From Isoetes taiwanensis (taxonomy: Eukaryota > Streptophyta > Lycopodiopsida > Isoetales > Isoetaceae), in assembly GCA_021234155.1 (NCBI GenBank), contig JAJEKV010000281.1, positions 186,001 to 250,000 on the forward strand: 64,000 bases of DNA. The letters are read 5' to 3'. Made by a program: the position numbers and the translations under genes. Numbering within the stretch: position 1 is the first letter of the stretch; each line of letters starts with the position of its first letter. This document shows, one piece after another, positions 1 to 10,404 of this stretch. The notes under the pieces were generated by a model. The model saw nothing but the letters and a program-made list of their open reading frames with translations, was not told the DNA's origin and ran no database searches.

Positions 1-965
1 CATGTAGAGCGGGGATACTTTTAAGTTTGTGTCAAATATTGCTTCCCGACATAGCAAAGGACGCCGAATTTCATCACAATGAGAAATCGGGAGAGGTTGA
101 AGACGAGGATTCCGGACCTAATAAGAATCAATGAGGAAACCAAAAAGAAGGGAAGGAAATGGATAACGACTCAGAAAACAAAGACGCAGAAAGCGTAAGA
201 ATGATCTCTACAGGTAACTTGATCTACATATCTTACATTTTTTTGTACATCTAGTATCCAAGTTAAAAACTGTAAAATAATATGGATAGTAGTAGACGAA
301 TGTAGATGATTTGTGTAAATGTACTGGTCATTGAATCCGCATCAGCTCGAATCTGAGCCATAATGATGCCTTGCTGAACCGAATGATGAAGCTCAAGAAG
401 ACAAGGATTTTCCCGGGATCTTTGCCCGAAATGGAGTGTTATTTATTTGAACAAGATGTCTTTGGACATGGATGTGGGAAAATTTTCCAACCGGCATGTG
501 GATATGTATGCCAGGTACTGGACTTTGAACTTGTTCATTTGTATGTGTAAGTCAAGTTAGTAATTTTATCCTTTTCAACTTGTTATAGGTATCTGCAGCT
601 CTGTGTTCCAGATGATAAGAAGGCCGACATCTGGTTCTTCCCACCGGACAGCCTTCATGGAATTTTGCATGGGCCAAGGCGTTTAAAAAAGATAAATCTA
701 TGGCAGCCTCCGAGCGTGGAAGAGATATTGTAAAGGTAGCTCTTACAGGGATAAATTGGCTGAAGTGCAGATGGATCATGATTCCAATGCTATGTAGAGT
801 TACTGAACATCACACTTTGGCCATCTTCAACATGGCACTTACTAAGAGTAAGAACACCATCAACATTCAGATCTTCAATTCTGCCGAGGACATTGACGTT
901 GACATGCTTGCACTTAAGAGGTATTTTGTATTTCACATCTTTATATTATAAAATTATTATATTAT

Positions 966-1545
966 AAAATTATAGCGTGTGTCTTCAATGGAGCCCTAAA
1001 TCGGACGGTCGAGGATTTGATTGACGAATGGTGGAGATGATGTGTGCGTGTCTTCAACTAAAATTTCATCTTGACTATGGCTTCAATATGAAAGGGAAAA
1101 GGAAAAAGGAAAAGGAAAAACGATGAAAGGGAAAAGGGAAAAGGAAAAGGGGAAGGGAAAAGGAAAAACGATGAAAGGGAAAAAGGAAAAGGAAAAGGGA
1201 AAAGGGAAAAGGAAAAGGGAAGGAAAAGGAAAACCATGGAAGGGAAAAGGGAAAAGGAAAAGGGAAAAGGGAAAACGATGAAAGGGAAAAGAGAAAAGGG
1301 AAAAGGGGAAAAGGAAAAGGGGAAGGGAAAAGGAAAACGATGAAAGGGAAAAGGGAAAAGGAAAAGGGTAAGGGAAAAGGAAAAACGATGAAAGTAAAAT
1401 TATAGCGTGTGTCTTCAATGGAGCCCTAAATCCGACCACGAGGATTTGATTGACTTTTAATGGTGGAGATGATGTGTGCGTGTCTTCAACTAAAATTTCA
1501 TCTTGACTATGGCTTCAATATGAAAGGGAAAAGGAAAAAGGAAAA
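966..1545 (+). repeat. Direct duplication of Helitron 5' segment, 430-bp offset
   Basis: About 120 bp starting TATAGCGTGTGTCTTCAATG at 971 recurs at 1401, and each copy runs directly into the polypurine array. The copies differ by small indels near 1010-1030 and 1436-1460. The first array block was therefore duplicated together with its non-repetitive leader. Confidence 0.9.
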
Positions 1546-3240
1546 AGGAAAACGAAGGAAAGGGAAAAAGGGAAAAGGAAAGGGAAGGGAAAAGGAAAAC
1601 GATGAAAGGGAAAAGGGAAAAGGGAAAAAGGAAAAAAGGAAAAGGGAAGGGAAAAGGAAAACGATGAAAGGGAAAAGGGAAAAGGAAAAGGGAAAAGGGA
1701 AAACGATGAAAGGGAAAAAGAAAAGGAAAAGGGAAAAGGAAAAGGGGGAAGGGAAAAGGAAAAACGATGAAAGGGAAAAGGGAAAAGGAAAAGGGGAAGG
1801 GAAAAGGAAAAACGATGAAAGGGAAAAGGAAAAAGGAAAAGAAAAGGGGAAGGGAAAAGGAAAACCATGAAAGGAAAAGGAATAGGGAAAAGGAAAAGGG
1901 GAAGGGAAAAGGAAAAACGATGAAAGGGAAAAGGGAAAAGGGAAAAGGAAAAGGGGAAGGAAAAAGGAAAAACGATGAAAGGGAAAAGGGAAAAGGGAAA
2001 AGGAATAAAAGAAAGGTAAGAGGAAAAAGGAAAGAGAAAGAGAAAAGGAAAAAGGGAAAGATAAAAGGAAATAGAAAAAGGAATAGAATAGGCGAGGGGG
2101 AAAGGAAAAGGAAAAAGGGCACCACGAGAAGGGTAAGAAGTAAGGGTGAGAAAAGGAGAAAAAGGTAAGGGAAAATAAGAAAATGTTGCAAAGTCCATGG
2201 GAAAAAGGAAAGTAAAAAGAAAAAGAGAGGGGGAAAAGGGCAAAAGAGAACTTGGGAAAAGGGAACGAGAAAAAGAGAAAAAAGGAAAGGGCGTGAAAAA
2301 AAGGGAAGAGAGAAAGGGTGAAGAACGAGAAAAAGGGAAGCAAAAAGAGCATCGAGAAAAAGGAAGAGGGAAAGGATGGAAAAAGGAGGAAAAGGGTGGG
2401 GGGAAAGTAGAATAGACAAAGGGTAGGGAGCAAGGAATAGGAAAAGAGGAAAAGAGGAAGGAGAAAAGGGCACGAGAAAAAAGGGAAGAGGGAAAGGGTG
2501 AGGAAATAGAAAAAAGAAAGGGAAAAAGAGTATGGGAAAGGGAAAAGAAAAAAGAAACAAGAAAGGAGAAAGTGGAAAAGGGGGAAGAGGATGGGGAAAG
2601 AAGAAACAAAGGTACATAAAAAAGGTTGGGAAAAGGGAATGGAAAGAGGCATATGAAAAGGGAAAGGGAATGGGAAAGGGAAAATATAAAGGAAGGGGAA
2701 AGAGAAAGGAAACGGAAAAAGGGAACAGCGCAAAGCAAAAGGGTGGGGAAAGTATGAAAAGGGAATGGAAAGTTGAAAGGAAAAGGGAAGCGAAAAAGGG
2801 AGAAGGGAAAGCAAAAAGAGCATGCGGAAAAGGGGAGAGAGAAATGGGAAAAGAGATGGGGAAAAGGGCACGTGATCAAGAGGAAGAGGGTGGGGAAAGG
2901 AAGAAAAGGGCACATGAAAAGGTAAGCAAAAGAGAACGAAAAAAATGCATGAGAAACGGGAAAGAGAAAAGGAAAAGGAAAAGGAAAAGGAAAAGGAAAA
3001 GGAAAAGGAAAAGGAAAAGGAAAAGGAAAAGGAAAAGGAAAAGGAAAAGGAAAAGGAAGAGGAAGGGAAAAAGGAAAGGGAAAAAGAGTAGTGGAAAAAT
3101 GGGAAGAGCAGGGAAAGATAAAAAGGAAGGGAAAAAGCTGATAAGAAAAAGAGAAAGAAAAAAGGGGAAGGGGAAAGGGAAGGCAAAGGGGGGGGGGGGA
3201 GAAGGGGGTTAGAAAAAAAAAGGAGAATAAAAAAAGAAAG
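1090..3240 (+). repeat. Polypurine GGGAAAAGG array
   Basis: About 2.1 kb of nearly uninterrupted purines on the + strand. Between 1119 and 1990 it is organised in units of about 45-65 bp, each punctuated by AACGATGAAAGGG. A pure (AAAAGG)n hexamer run of about 15 copies lies at 2966-3058. The long open frames here (KGKRKKEK or FPFPFSLS translations) are composition artefacts. Confidence 0.95.
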
Positions 3241-3964
3241 AAATTAAAGGTTCCTAATTTATGCCCAGCAAGGCTGGGTACCATTACTAGTCTCCTTTTA
3301 TTAATATTGAGTAGATTGGATACCATGTTAGCAGCTTTTTTCATTCATTTGCTACAAAATAGATCTGGACTTTTGCAGGCTCCACATCCTCACTATGGCA
3401 CGCGGTTGTGTCGAGTGTCCCACTTTTTTGAATCATGGACAAAATCCTTCACCAGTTGTGAAGATTCATAAGTGTCCACAGCAGAAAGATGGGGATTCAT
3501 GTGGCCTCTATGTTGCAGCTTATATGCAGAAGTTTGTAGACACAATCGTGTGTGGTAAAACTACCAATGTGAGTGTCTCACTTCTTTTGTCTTGCAAACA
3601 AATGGATGCAGCAATACAGAAATCTTCCAACTACCAACATAATCTTATGATAGGCGATTTCAGCAAGGTATGCATATACTGCTGTGAGAAAAATCCAGTT
3701 GATTATATGTGCCAGGCTTTCATGGCAAGAAATCTGGAAAAGGTTCAAAAGTTAGGAGAGCCTTCGACAGGAAAAAAGCAAAGGAAATAAATATCCGGGA
3801 GGAAAGCAATGAGGGAGGGACGGAAGGAAGGAAGGGCCAAAGTTGGAACGGAATGAAGGGAATAGGATAAAATGTTATGTTTTGTTTTGTTTTTCTTTTG
3901 AATCATCCTCCTTTTTAGCTTCTGCTGCATAGGTGATCTCTGTCAGCTGTCAAGATAATTAATA

Positions 3965-3993
3965 CTAGAAACGCTTGCCCGGCGATGCCGGGC
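3965..3993 (-). mobile_element. Helitron 3' terminus (element B), minus strand
   Basis: On the minus strand the sequence reads GCCCGGC-ATC-GCCGGGC (3977-3993), eight bases, then CTAG (3965-3968) followed by T. This is a canonical Helitron 3' end with a perfect 7-bp stem. The body should extend to higher coordinates. A possible 5' end is the A|TCTAATATAATGG reading on the minus strand at about 5291, but this is weak. The 3' hairpin differs from that of elements A, C, D and E. Confidence 0.65.
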
Positions 3994-4220
3994 ATTAATC
4001 ATGGCGCATGGAATAGTATATATTGTGGAATGCGTAGGGTGAATGAAATGTATAGGGTGGATGAAATGTATAGCCTGGACGCGGATGGCATGTATAGATG
4101 GAATGGAATATGTAGATATGTTAGAGTGCATGCATGCATTTTTTTATTTACTCATAGGACTTTGATTTTGGGAAAGATCTAGACCCATGTAATGATAGAA
4201 TTTGTGTGTGTATGAGATAC

Positions 4221-4312
4221 GTTTGCATATGTGTTAGATGTAGATGGATGTGCATGGAATCATGAAGTTTGCATGTGTGTTAGATGTAGATGGATGTGCA
4301 TGGAATCATGAA
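4221..4312 (+). repeat. 46-bp tandem duplication
   Basis: Two adjacent 46-bp copies (4221-4266, 4267-4312) differ at one position, so the duplication is recent. Confidence 0.9.
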
Positions 4313-5348
4313 CTGGCTAATCATACTTTAGAGTGTGGAGACTCATTTATGTCAATGGTAGAATCAATAATACATAACTGAATGATACAACTTTATAAGT
4401 CATTGTGCATGCCGTAACTCTATGTGTCATCATTGAGCATAAATAAATACTATTGTAGATATAAAAATATACATTGAACTAATTCAGATTTTGCTCGCAC
4501 ATAGGGTTGGTATTCGACTACGACTTTAAGACATAGACTTTAATAAAACATTCAAATGATTTTGCCATGTCATAAATTTGTCATTTTCGTGTATAACAGT
4601 CTTGTAGAAGTTAAAATAAAATACCAATGTGGTGTTGCTCTTAAGGACAACAAATATTGGCTAGCTCTAAATAGAATGATAAAAATGCCCCTTCCTAAGA
4701 TGTCGCCATGTGGATCTCAATTTGTTTTTTCATTTCCTTTCTCTTCGTGGACGATAAAAACTCTGTTCTTTTTCTTTCTTGTTCTATGTGTCCTACGTGG
4801 CTTTATTATGTTTCCAGGGTGGAATCATTCCCCTAAAAGCTATAGCTTAAATTAACATTAATGCTACGCCCTCAAATACATAACACACAGAAAAGTACTT
4901 ATGGAAGACGTGTGCCTAAAAATGGAAAACTAAGTTGCAATATAAGATGCCACCATTCTAATTGTAGTAGCAAGCATGATCTATTTGTTTCAATGCTATG
5001 GATTAGTGGCTAATGCAATCAAAATTACCAAGGTTATTCAAGCACAACACCTTCATTATGATGGAAGGTCAAAGAAGTCATTAGCTACAACATTTTTCCC
5101 GATAGAAATCATCTTATTTCATTATTAAACACATGAAGTTTAGTGCTATAATTATGTTTACTTGGCTCATTCTCCAAAAGCCAAAAAGTTCTTCATTTCT
5201 ACAATAACATCATTCTTGTGACAATTGTTCGTGTTATGGTGATGGACAATTACAATCAACCCACAATATTTAAAATGCCATTATATTAGATAAAGTACAT
5301 GTCAAAGAACATGCAACAAAGCATCATCTCCGCAAAACATGTGCTAGT

Positions 5349-5484
5349 ATTGTCTTGATTCCTTCCATGTCACATAACAATGCATAGAGTATGCATGTGA
5401 TCCCAGATCACATGCTATTGTCTTGATTCCTTCCAAGTCACATAACAATGCATAGAGTATGCATGTGATCCCAGATCACATGCC
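5349..5484 (+). repeat. 68-bp tandem duplication
   Basis: Copies at 5349-5416 and 5417-5484 differ at two positions. Each contains an inner palindrome around GTGATCCCAGATCACATG. Confidence 0.9.
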
Positions 5485-5807
5485 AAGCAAGAGAAGAGCT
5501 ATATTAAGAACAGGATTTAAATGATGGGATCTGTAAAGCAATATTAGAGCTCACAACATATACAAAATGCACATGATTTAGTTCTTATAACATCACAAAT
5601 GTCCACAGCAAGAAATGGTACATGTCCACATAGCTAAGCTATGAGAAATTCTATAACATCACAACAATATCATTATTTTAGCATAATCCTTTCCATTCTA
5701 CATTGGTTAGAACCAAATGTTTAAGGTGTATGCATTCGTTTAATTGGCATTTATTATTGTATTCCCATCAGCTTTAGCATTTATATCACCAGTTAGATAA
5801 CCTCATA

Positions 5808-5829
5808 TGGCCTAGTTCAAATTATATCA
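5808..5829 (+). repeat. 22-bp direct repeat flanking Helitron C (left copy)
   Basis: Matches 8853-8874 at 21 of 22 positions and abuts the left end of Helitron C exactly. Confidence 0.8.
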
Positions 5830-7020
5830 CTATAGTTAAGTGCCCAGCGTTGCTGGGATCATCTGGGGACATGTAAATGGTGCTGGGCATCCTTTGGGTA
5901 CTTGTAAATGTTCGGAACATGTAAGTGTTGATGGGCATTACATTTTTATACCACTTGTTTTGGGGTGGGAGGGGGCACCATTGTGGGTTCATGGGAGGGA
6001 ACACCCTTCTTGTTCATTTCTTGTTGATTTGATGTTGTGATGCTATGTAAATAGAATGTCTTAGAATAGTTGTGTACAAATGAGTAGTCTACCGTACTCC
6101 TTTTGTATGCCCTTTTGCTTTTTTATCATGTGAAATGTACAACCCATATTGTTCAAGAGCCATCTAAATTTTGTGCTAAATTTTGTGCACATCTTTGACA
6201 TCTTTGCTGGGTTAGTATCTTGTTGAGTGTCATGTTGTATCATTTGAGGATTAGTTGGACGTCTCCCTTATTTTATCTCCCTTATTTTATCTAGCATTTG
6301 GGGATTCATACTTTTCTTTAATTTTGAAGATTAGTGGGATGTCTCTTATTTTATCTAACGACTTTATCTTTTGATTTTTTAAGGAGTGCTTGACAAAAGT
6401 CTCTTGTAATCTTTGTCATTGACGTCTTAGAGCAAGATTATGCACATTCTATTTCAAAACTTACAAAATTTAAATATTCAATAACCTTGTTGTCATCAAA
6501 TCAATCTTGGATGCAAAAAATGGATCTAAACAGTAGTATTCCATGAACACCTTAACATAGAGACAAAACACAATTTTGGGACTCCTGACATGTGCCTAAT
6601 TTAGCAAAGAATGAATTAAGATTGAGAAGATTAAGTGCAAGGCCTAGTTCTAATAAATGACTTTTTTGTTCTTCTGCTAGGGGGATGAAACTCCCAACCT
6701 GTGTATAATACATAGAATCAAGAAAAAAAATTAACTTGTGTAACAGAGAATGAATTAAGACTGAGAAAGATTAAGTGCAATATATTTTTTGTTCTGCTCA
6801 GAAGATAAAACTCCAAGAACCAACTGTGAGAAACTGGATGTGTGTCAGATACTCAAATTCTTCATGCCATTCTTGATCTATTGTTGGATCCACTCCAAGT
6901 AGCAATTTTTCAAGAAGTTTGTAGCCTATAAATGCTATGCTAATAATTTGTGCAATATGATGAACCAACTGCAGATGTTTGTTGAGTGAGCAAAGGCATG
7001 GCCCAAATCTTTCTCTAGAG

Positions 7021-7316
7021 CTGAAATGATCGTCGTCGGGTTAAATAGTCCTCTTGAGAGAGAAGAGATTATATATGCACCTAGTTTGAGAAGCCAAAAG
7101 CCACTGGTTGGAACTGTTCTGCAACACAATCCACTGGTTTTGTCCGAAGGCCAAATAATGATTTCAACATGCATTGGCAACCTTTTCAAACACTGTTTTG
7201 ATGCTGCGAAAGAATGCAGAGATCCAGAAAATCATAATGACACAACCATATATGTTGAGTATGCCCTATTTGGTAAAGCTCGGTTCCTTCCATACTTGCA
7301 AAAAATATTATGAGTA
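7021..7316 (+). other. Unrecognised ORF inside Helitron C
   Basis: An open frame of 95 codons (from ATG 7026) ends [20 protein letters not shown] then stop. An 84-codon frame also runs on the opposite strand at 6935-7189. I recognise neither. The complexity looks coding rather than random, so it may be a captured exon, but strand and family are undecided. Confidence 0.25.
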
Positions 7317-7388
7317 TCTTCCAGAAACATAGAAGAAATAACAAAGCAACATAACTCTGTTGGACTATGGCACCTTTCTTTTTTGTAC

Positions 7389-7498
7389 CTTGTTAGGTGA
7401 ACACAAAGTGTTGCCTTCCTATATACTTTCTTCACAGATGCTTCTGTAATAAGATCTAGTAAGGAAACTGGCTGCCAACCACACTCTGGCCAAAACAC
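7389..7498 (-). pseudogene. Captured J-domain exon of an auxilin-like gene
   Basis: On the minus strand an acceptor (TTGCAG) precedes an exon reading [17 protein letters not shown], then [13 protein letters not shown], then a GT donor at 7388. This matches the start of plant auxilin-like J domains (clathrin-uncoating co-chaperones that recruit Hsc70), where the sequence is VLWPECGW...YRKATLC-HPDK. The HPD motif, which is essential in J proteins, is destroyed: the codons after His read Leu-Thr, consistent with a one-base loss. The rest of the domain is absent. It sits in Helitron C, so it is a captured, non-functional fragment. Confidence 0.75.
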
Positions 7499-8377
7499 CT
7501 GCAATAATGCAAATTCCATTCATGAAATCCTTATTACTAACAATATTGCAGCTTGCATATGACGTACATATTGGACTCTTTGTTGCAGCGGGCATGCAAG
7601 CTTCTATTATACCCTGATTTGCAACATTGAAATCATTTATGCATAAACAAATAACTAATATTTTAAGCACATGCAAAAATAAACTTATCTGGTTACAAAG
7701 CATACAAAGTACAAAGCAGACATAGTACAAAGCATGTTCATATGGCTTGAAAGAAGTAGCAAACTACAAAACATATCCCTAGAAATGGAATAGAGGATTG
7801 AAACCTAGTTGCAGAGATTTACAAAACCTGTCTAGAAATAAGGGCGTTGGTGTAGCTGCTTCTTATAACGCTTCTTGTTGCTAGAGTAATACTCCCATAT
7901 TCTCATCAGGTGAAAGAATCCTCAGCTTGTCATCCTCTAGCTTCTTCTTGGTGGTTTCCCCATGAGCCCTTACCCTCCAGGGAATCAATATGAGCTGTAG
8001 ATGGTATATTTGACATCGGGAAGCGATTCATGAAATGTTCCGCATCTAGGCTGATATCTAGGCTTCCAACTGTACTGATATCTAGGCTTCCAACTGTACT
8101 GATGGCAAGGCTTTCATGATTATGAAAATAAAACGCATTGATAAAATGGAAATTTGAAATCGAGGAATAAGAAATGATAAAACCACAATGATGTAGAGAA
8201 GGAAAAGTAGGGCAAATGATGCATACTGAAACTTCTGAGATGGACCATGGCAATTATACATGCTGCAGAATTTGTTTAGCAAGATCGAGCCATGAACAAC
8301 AAATTCTGTGGCCACCTCTTAGGTCCATACATGGTCGGAAGGCCTGAGATAGAAGATTTTTGAATTTTTGAATATAC

Positions 8378-8562
8378 CATCAAAGCAGCAACCTCGCACC
8401 TAAGCAGAACCACTGCATCATTGCCAAGATCTGTCGTGCATAGCCAACCGGGCTTCAAAAGATCTGCAAAACCTAAATAGAAGGATGAATAACTGTTTCT
8501 AGCTCAATTTCAGTTAACCCAAGCTCAAGAAGCCTCGAAATCCTCTGCTTCAGTGAATACAT
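8378..8562 (-). pseudogene. Two exon-like segments, family unknown
   Basis: On the minus strand an ATG at 8562 opens MYSLKQRISRLLELGLTEIE. After an acceptor-like TTTTGCAG, a second segment (to 8378) reads LLKPGWLCTTDLGNDAVV and then LLRCEVAALM before a GTATATTC donor. The phases look plausible and the composition is protein-like, but I do not recognise the family. They could be the 5' exons of the gene that donated other parts of Helitron C. Confidence 0.35.
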
Positions 8563-8852
8563 GTTTCAAATTTCAATCTGCTGCAAAAATAGAAGGCTTT
8601 AGATATTCCATTGCCAATATTGCAAACAGAGCAGAGCTTTCTGCAAAAAACGGCTGCCCTCGCAGACCCTAAAAACGGTGTGTTGTGTGTGGCATCATCG
8701 AAGGTAACGCTAACCCTAGAAAAAAAAAAAAAAAAAACATGTTGTGTTAAAGAATCTGACGTGGCATCATCTCCTCCGTTGACTTGATCAAATCTGGGCC
8801 ACCCAAATTAGGGCTGGGTCCAACACTTACACAATAACATTATAATATAAGA

Positions 8853-8874
8853 TGGCCTAATTCAAATTATATCA
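8853..8874 (+). repeat. 22-bp direct repeat flanking Helitron C (right copy)
   Basis: Partner of 5808-5829, one mismatch, directly adjoining the Helitron C 5' TC. Confidence 0.8.
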
Positions 8875-9716
8875 TTCATCTATCATTGGACTGCAGGCGC
8901 TATTTATACTACTTTAGGAAATACCTTCATATCCAAAATATCAAGGACCGAGCATAGCAGGCTCTCACCTAGCTTTTGAAACCTGCAATGCTAAGGAGCT
9001 GCTCTAAGTTCTTGAGCTGGAAAAGAGATAAATAATTTTTCTAAGCTGTAGCACAAATTTAATGTCATACATTCTGGTAGCTGCAACTTCTTTTTCAAGC
9101 ATGTCTATTTTACATTCCAAATTTAAAACGTGCCACATTCTATTATAAGTATATGTCAATGTGAATTCATAGAATGTGATAAGTTCGCATGGTAACGGCT
9201 TGAGATTGTTGCCTATATGCTCTTACAGATTGGCATATATGAAATAATAAAAGATGCGTGTTTATTTCTGTATTGTTCAATTCTGGATTTACAGGTGTTG
9301 CATCAAGCACTTGCAGTACTTTCCAGAAGTTTGAAATTGGTGCACTAATAATCATTAGAAGCTTGCATAATCAAATATATAGCTTTTTAAGATGGCACAA
9401 ACGCAACATGAAGTGCATCCATGAAAGAATTGCTGTAAGCAAAGCAGGCAGTGCCTTAGTTGAATTGTGTTAGTTTGGTTTGTAATTCTATGATGGAAAT
9501 CTGGGAATGAAGGGTTCACATTAGTGGTTTTATGATAGAAAGATGGGACTGAAGCTCAAGATGTCAAAGTTAGTGATCAGACCAGTCCGTTTTGAAGAGG
9601 GCACTTCCTTAGACATTATGGTCATGCTGAGAGACTAATCTTAGTTTTTACTTTAGCGCTTACTCTGCTAAAGAGAAGTAGCAGGCGATGATTCTCTAAA
9701 TCTTTTATGGCAGGGG
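8875..9716. other. No gene seen
   Basis: Unique-looking AT-rich sequence. The small ORFs on both strands near 9167-9473 overlap each other and resemble nothing I know. Confidence 0.5.
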
Positions 9717-10404
9717 CCCATTATATATATTGCTTGTAATCTGCAACATAACCTCAATGAATAAACTATTAAAGCGACCAAAATAATTTGTTTCTATAAG
9801 AAGAATTGTTGGTATTCAAAAAAAAGTACGAAGTCATTGCATCACTGCAACTTGGATCTCAAAAAACTGTAGATCTGACAATAGGCCTCAGAGAAAAGAG
9901 TGGCTTTGATTACTTCCAGACCTTGCAAAATTGAAATGCAAATCTAATGCAACAATAAGAATGACCATGGCAAACAAAAAATAATAAACTTACCAACTTC
10001 AGTGGCAATTCAAGAGATGTATTCAGAATCTATTCTCTCGTATTTGATAATGGGAAGAGGCCCATTATATGGATTGCGTGTGATCTGCAACATAACCTCA
10101 TAATCTCAATGAATAAGCAACTGTTAAAGCCACCAAAATAATTTATTTCTATAAAAAGAATCGTTGGTATTCAACAAAAAGTACCTAGTCATTGCCTTAT
10201 TGTAACGATCTCTAAAAATTGTAGAACTGACAACAGGCCCCAGAGAAAACAATGGCTTGAACTACTACTCCAGACCTTGCAAAAATGAAATGCAGATATA
10301 GCGCAACAATAAGAATGACCATGGCAAACAGAAACTAATAAACTTACCAACTTCAGTGGCAATTCAAGAGATGTATTCAGAATTTATTCTCTTGCATTTG
10401 ATAT
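9717..10404 (+). repeat. 344-bp imperfect tandem duplication
   Basis: CCCATTATAT at 9717 recurs at 10061, and the two copies stay alignable over about 340 bp, for example CAACAATAAGAATGACCATG and TTCAAGAGATGTATTCAGAA in both. Divergence is visible, so it is older than the other duplications here. No coding potential. Confidence 0.9.

Larger units (their letters stand above)
938..3290 (+). mobile_element. Non-autonomous Helitron A, inserted in an intron
   Basis: Seen: the 5' end begins TC right after an A (937). It resembles the 5' ends at 31873 and 8852 (TCTTTATATTATAAAATTA, then GAGCCCTAAAT and a GGTCGAGGATTTGAT block). The 3' end has a hairpin CCCAGC-AAG-GCTGGG (3264-3278), eight bases, then CTAG at 3287-3290 followed by T. 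This is the canonical Helitron layout (5' TC, 3' hairpin, CTAG, A|T target, no target duplication). There is no Rep/helicase ORF, so it is non-autonomous. The body is almost all polypurine repeat. It lies wholly inside an intron of the Ulp1-like gene. Confidence 0.8.
340..3790 (+). pseudogene. Ulp1/C48-type cysteine peptidase gene remnant
   Basis: Ulp1/SENP-family peptidases remove SUMO; related domains also ride in plant transposons. Exon about 345-514 ends at a GT donor. A probable exon from 599 contains WFFPPDSLHG, like the WFFP segment of plant Ulp1 domains. The frame then shifts near 650-690, and 700-920 reads IMIPM...EHHTLAIF, the catalytic-His region. Donor GT is at 921 and acceptor AG at 3377-3378. 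The split codon AG|G joins in phase to an exon containing QQKDGDSCGLYV, the catalytic Gln/Cys motif. The expected Asp after the His strand reads Asn (IFNS). Upstream, about 60-215 could encode an acidic stretch ending in a GT donor. The frameshift and Asp-to-Asn change suggest a pseudogene. Whether this is a host gene or transposon cargo is unresolved. Confidence 0.7.
3994..5807. other. AT-rich stretch without a recognisable gene
   Basis: No ORF here resembles a known protein. It holds a run of ATGAAATGTATAGGGTGGATG-like short repeats (4026-4120), two short tandem duplications listed separately, and a possible Helitron B 5' end. It may be the body of Helitron B. Confidence 0.5.
5830..8852 (-). 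mobile_element. Non-autonomous Helitron C with captured exons
   Basis: On the minus strand the 5' end is A|TCTTATATTATAATGTTAT at 8852, followed by a block (CAGCCCTAATTTGGGTGGCCCAGAT) that aligns with the 5' end of Helitron D. The 3' end has hairpin CCCAGC-AAC-GCTGGG (5843-5857). It then ends CACTTAACTATAG|T, where CTATAG replaces the usual CTAG. Length is 3,023 bp. It contains an auxilin-type J-domain exon and other exon-like pieces on the minus strand, with no Rep/helicase. The 3' end is slightly degenerate; the 5' match to D is the stronger evidence. Confidence 0.7.

Noticed and set aside
3291-3314. Sequence resembling a minus-strand Helitron 5' end (TCTACTCAATATTAATAAAA) just after Helitron A
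   Set aside because: An element running left from here would have to include the Ulp1-like exon at 700-920, and no matching 3' end is seen. Probably AT-rich intron sequence by chance.
1083-3344. ORFs of 100-600 codons on both strands (Lys/Arg/Glu/Gly-rich or Phe/Pro/Ser/Leu-rich)
   Set aside because: They are translations of polypurine repeat DNA; all frames stay open because stop codons are rare in such sequence.
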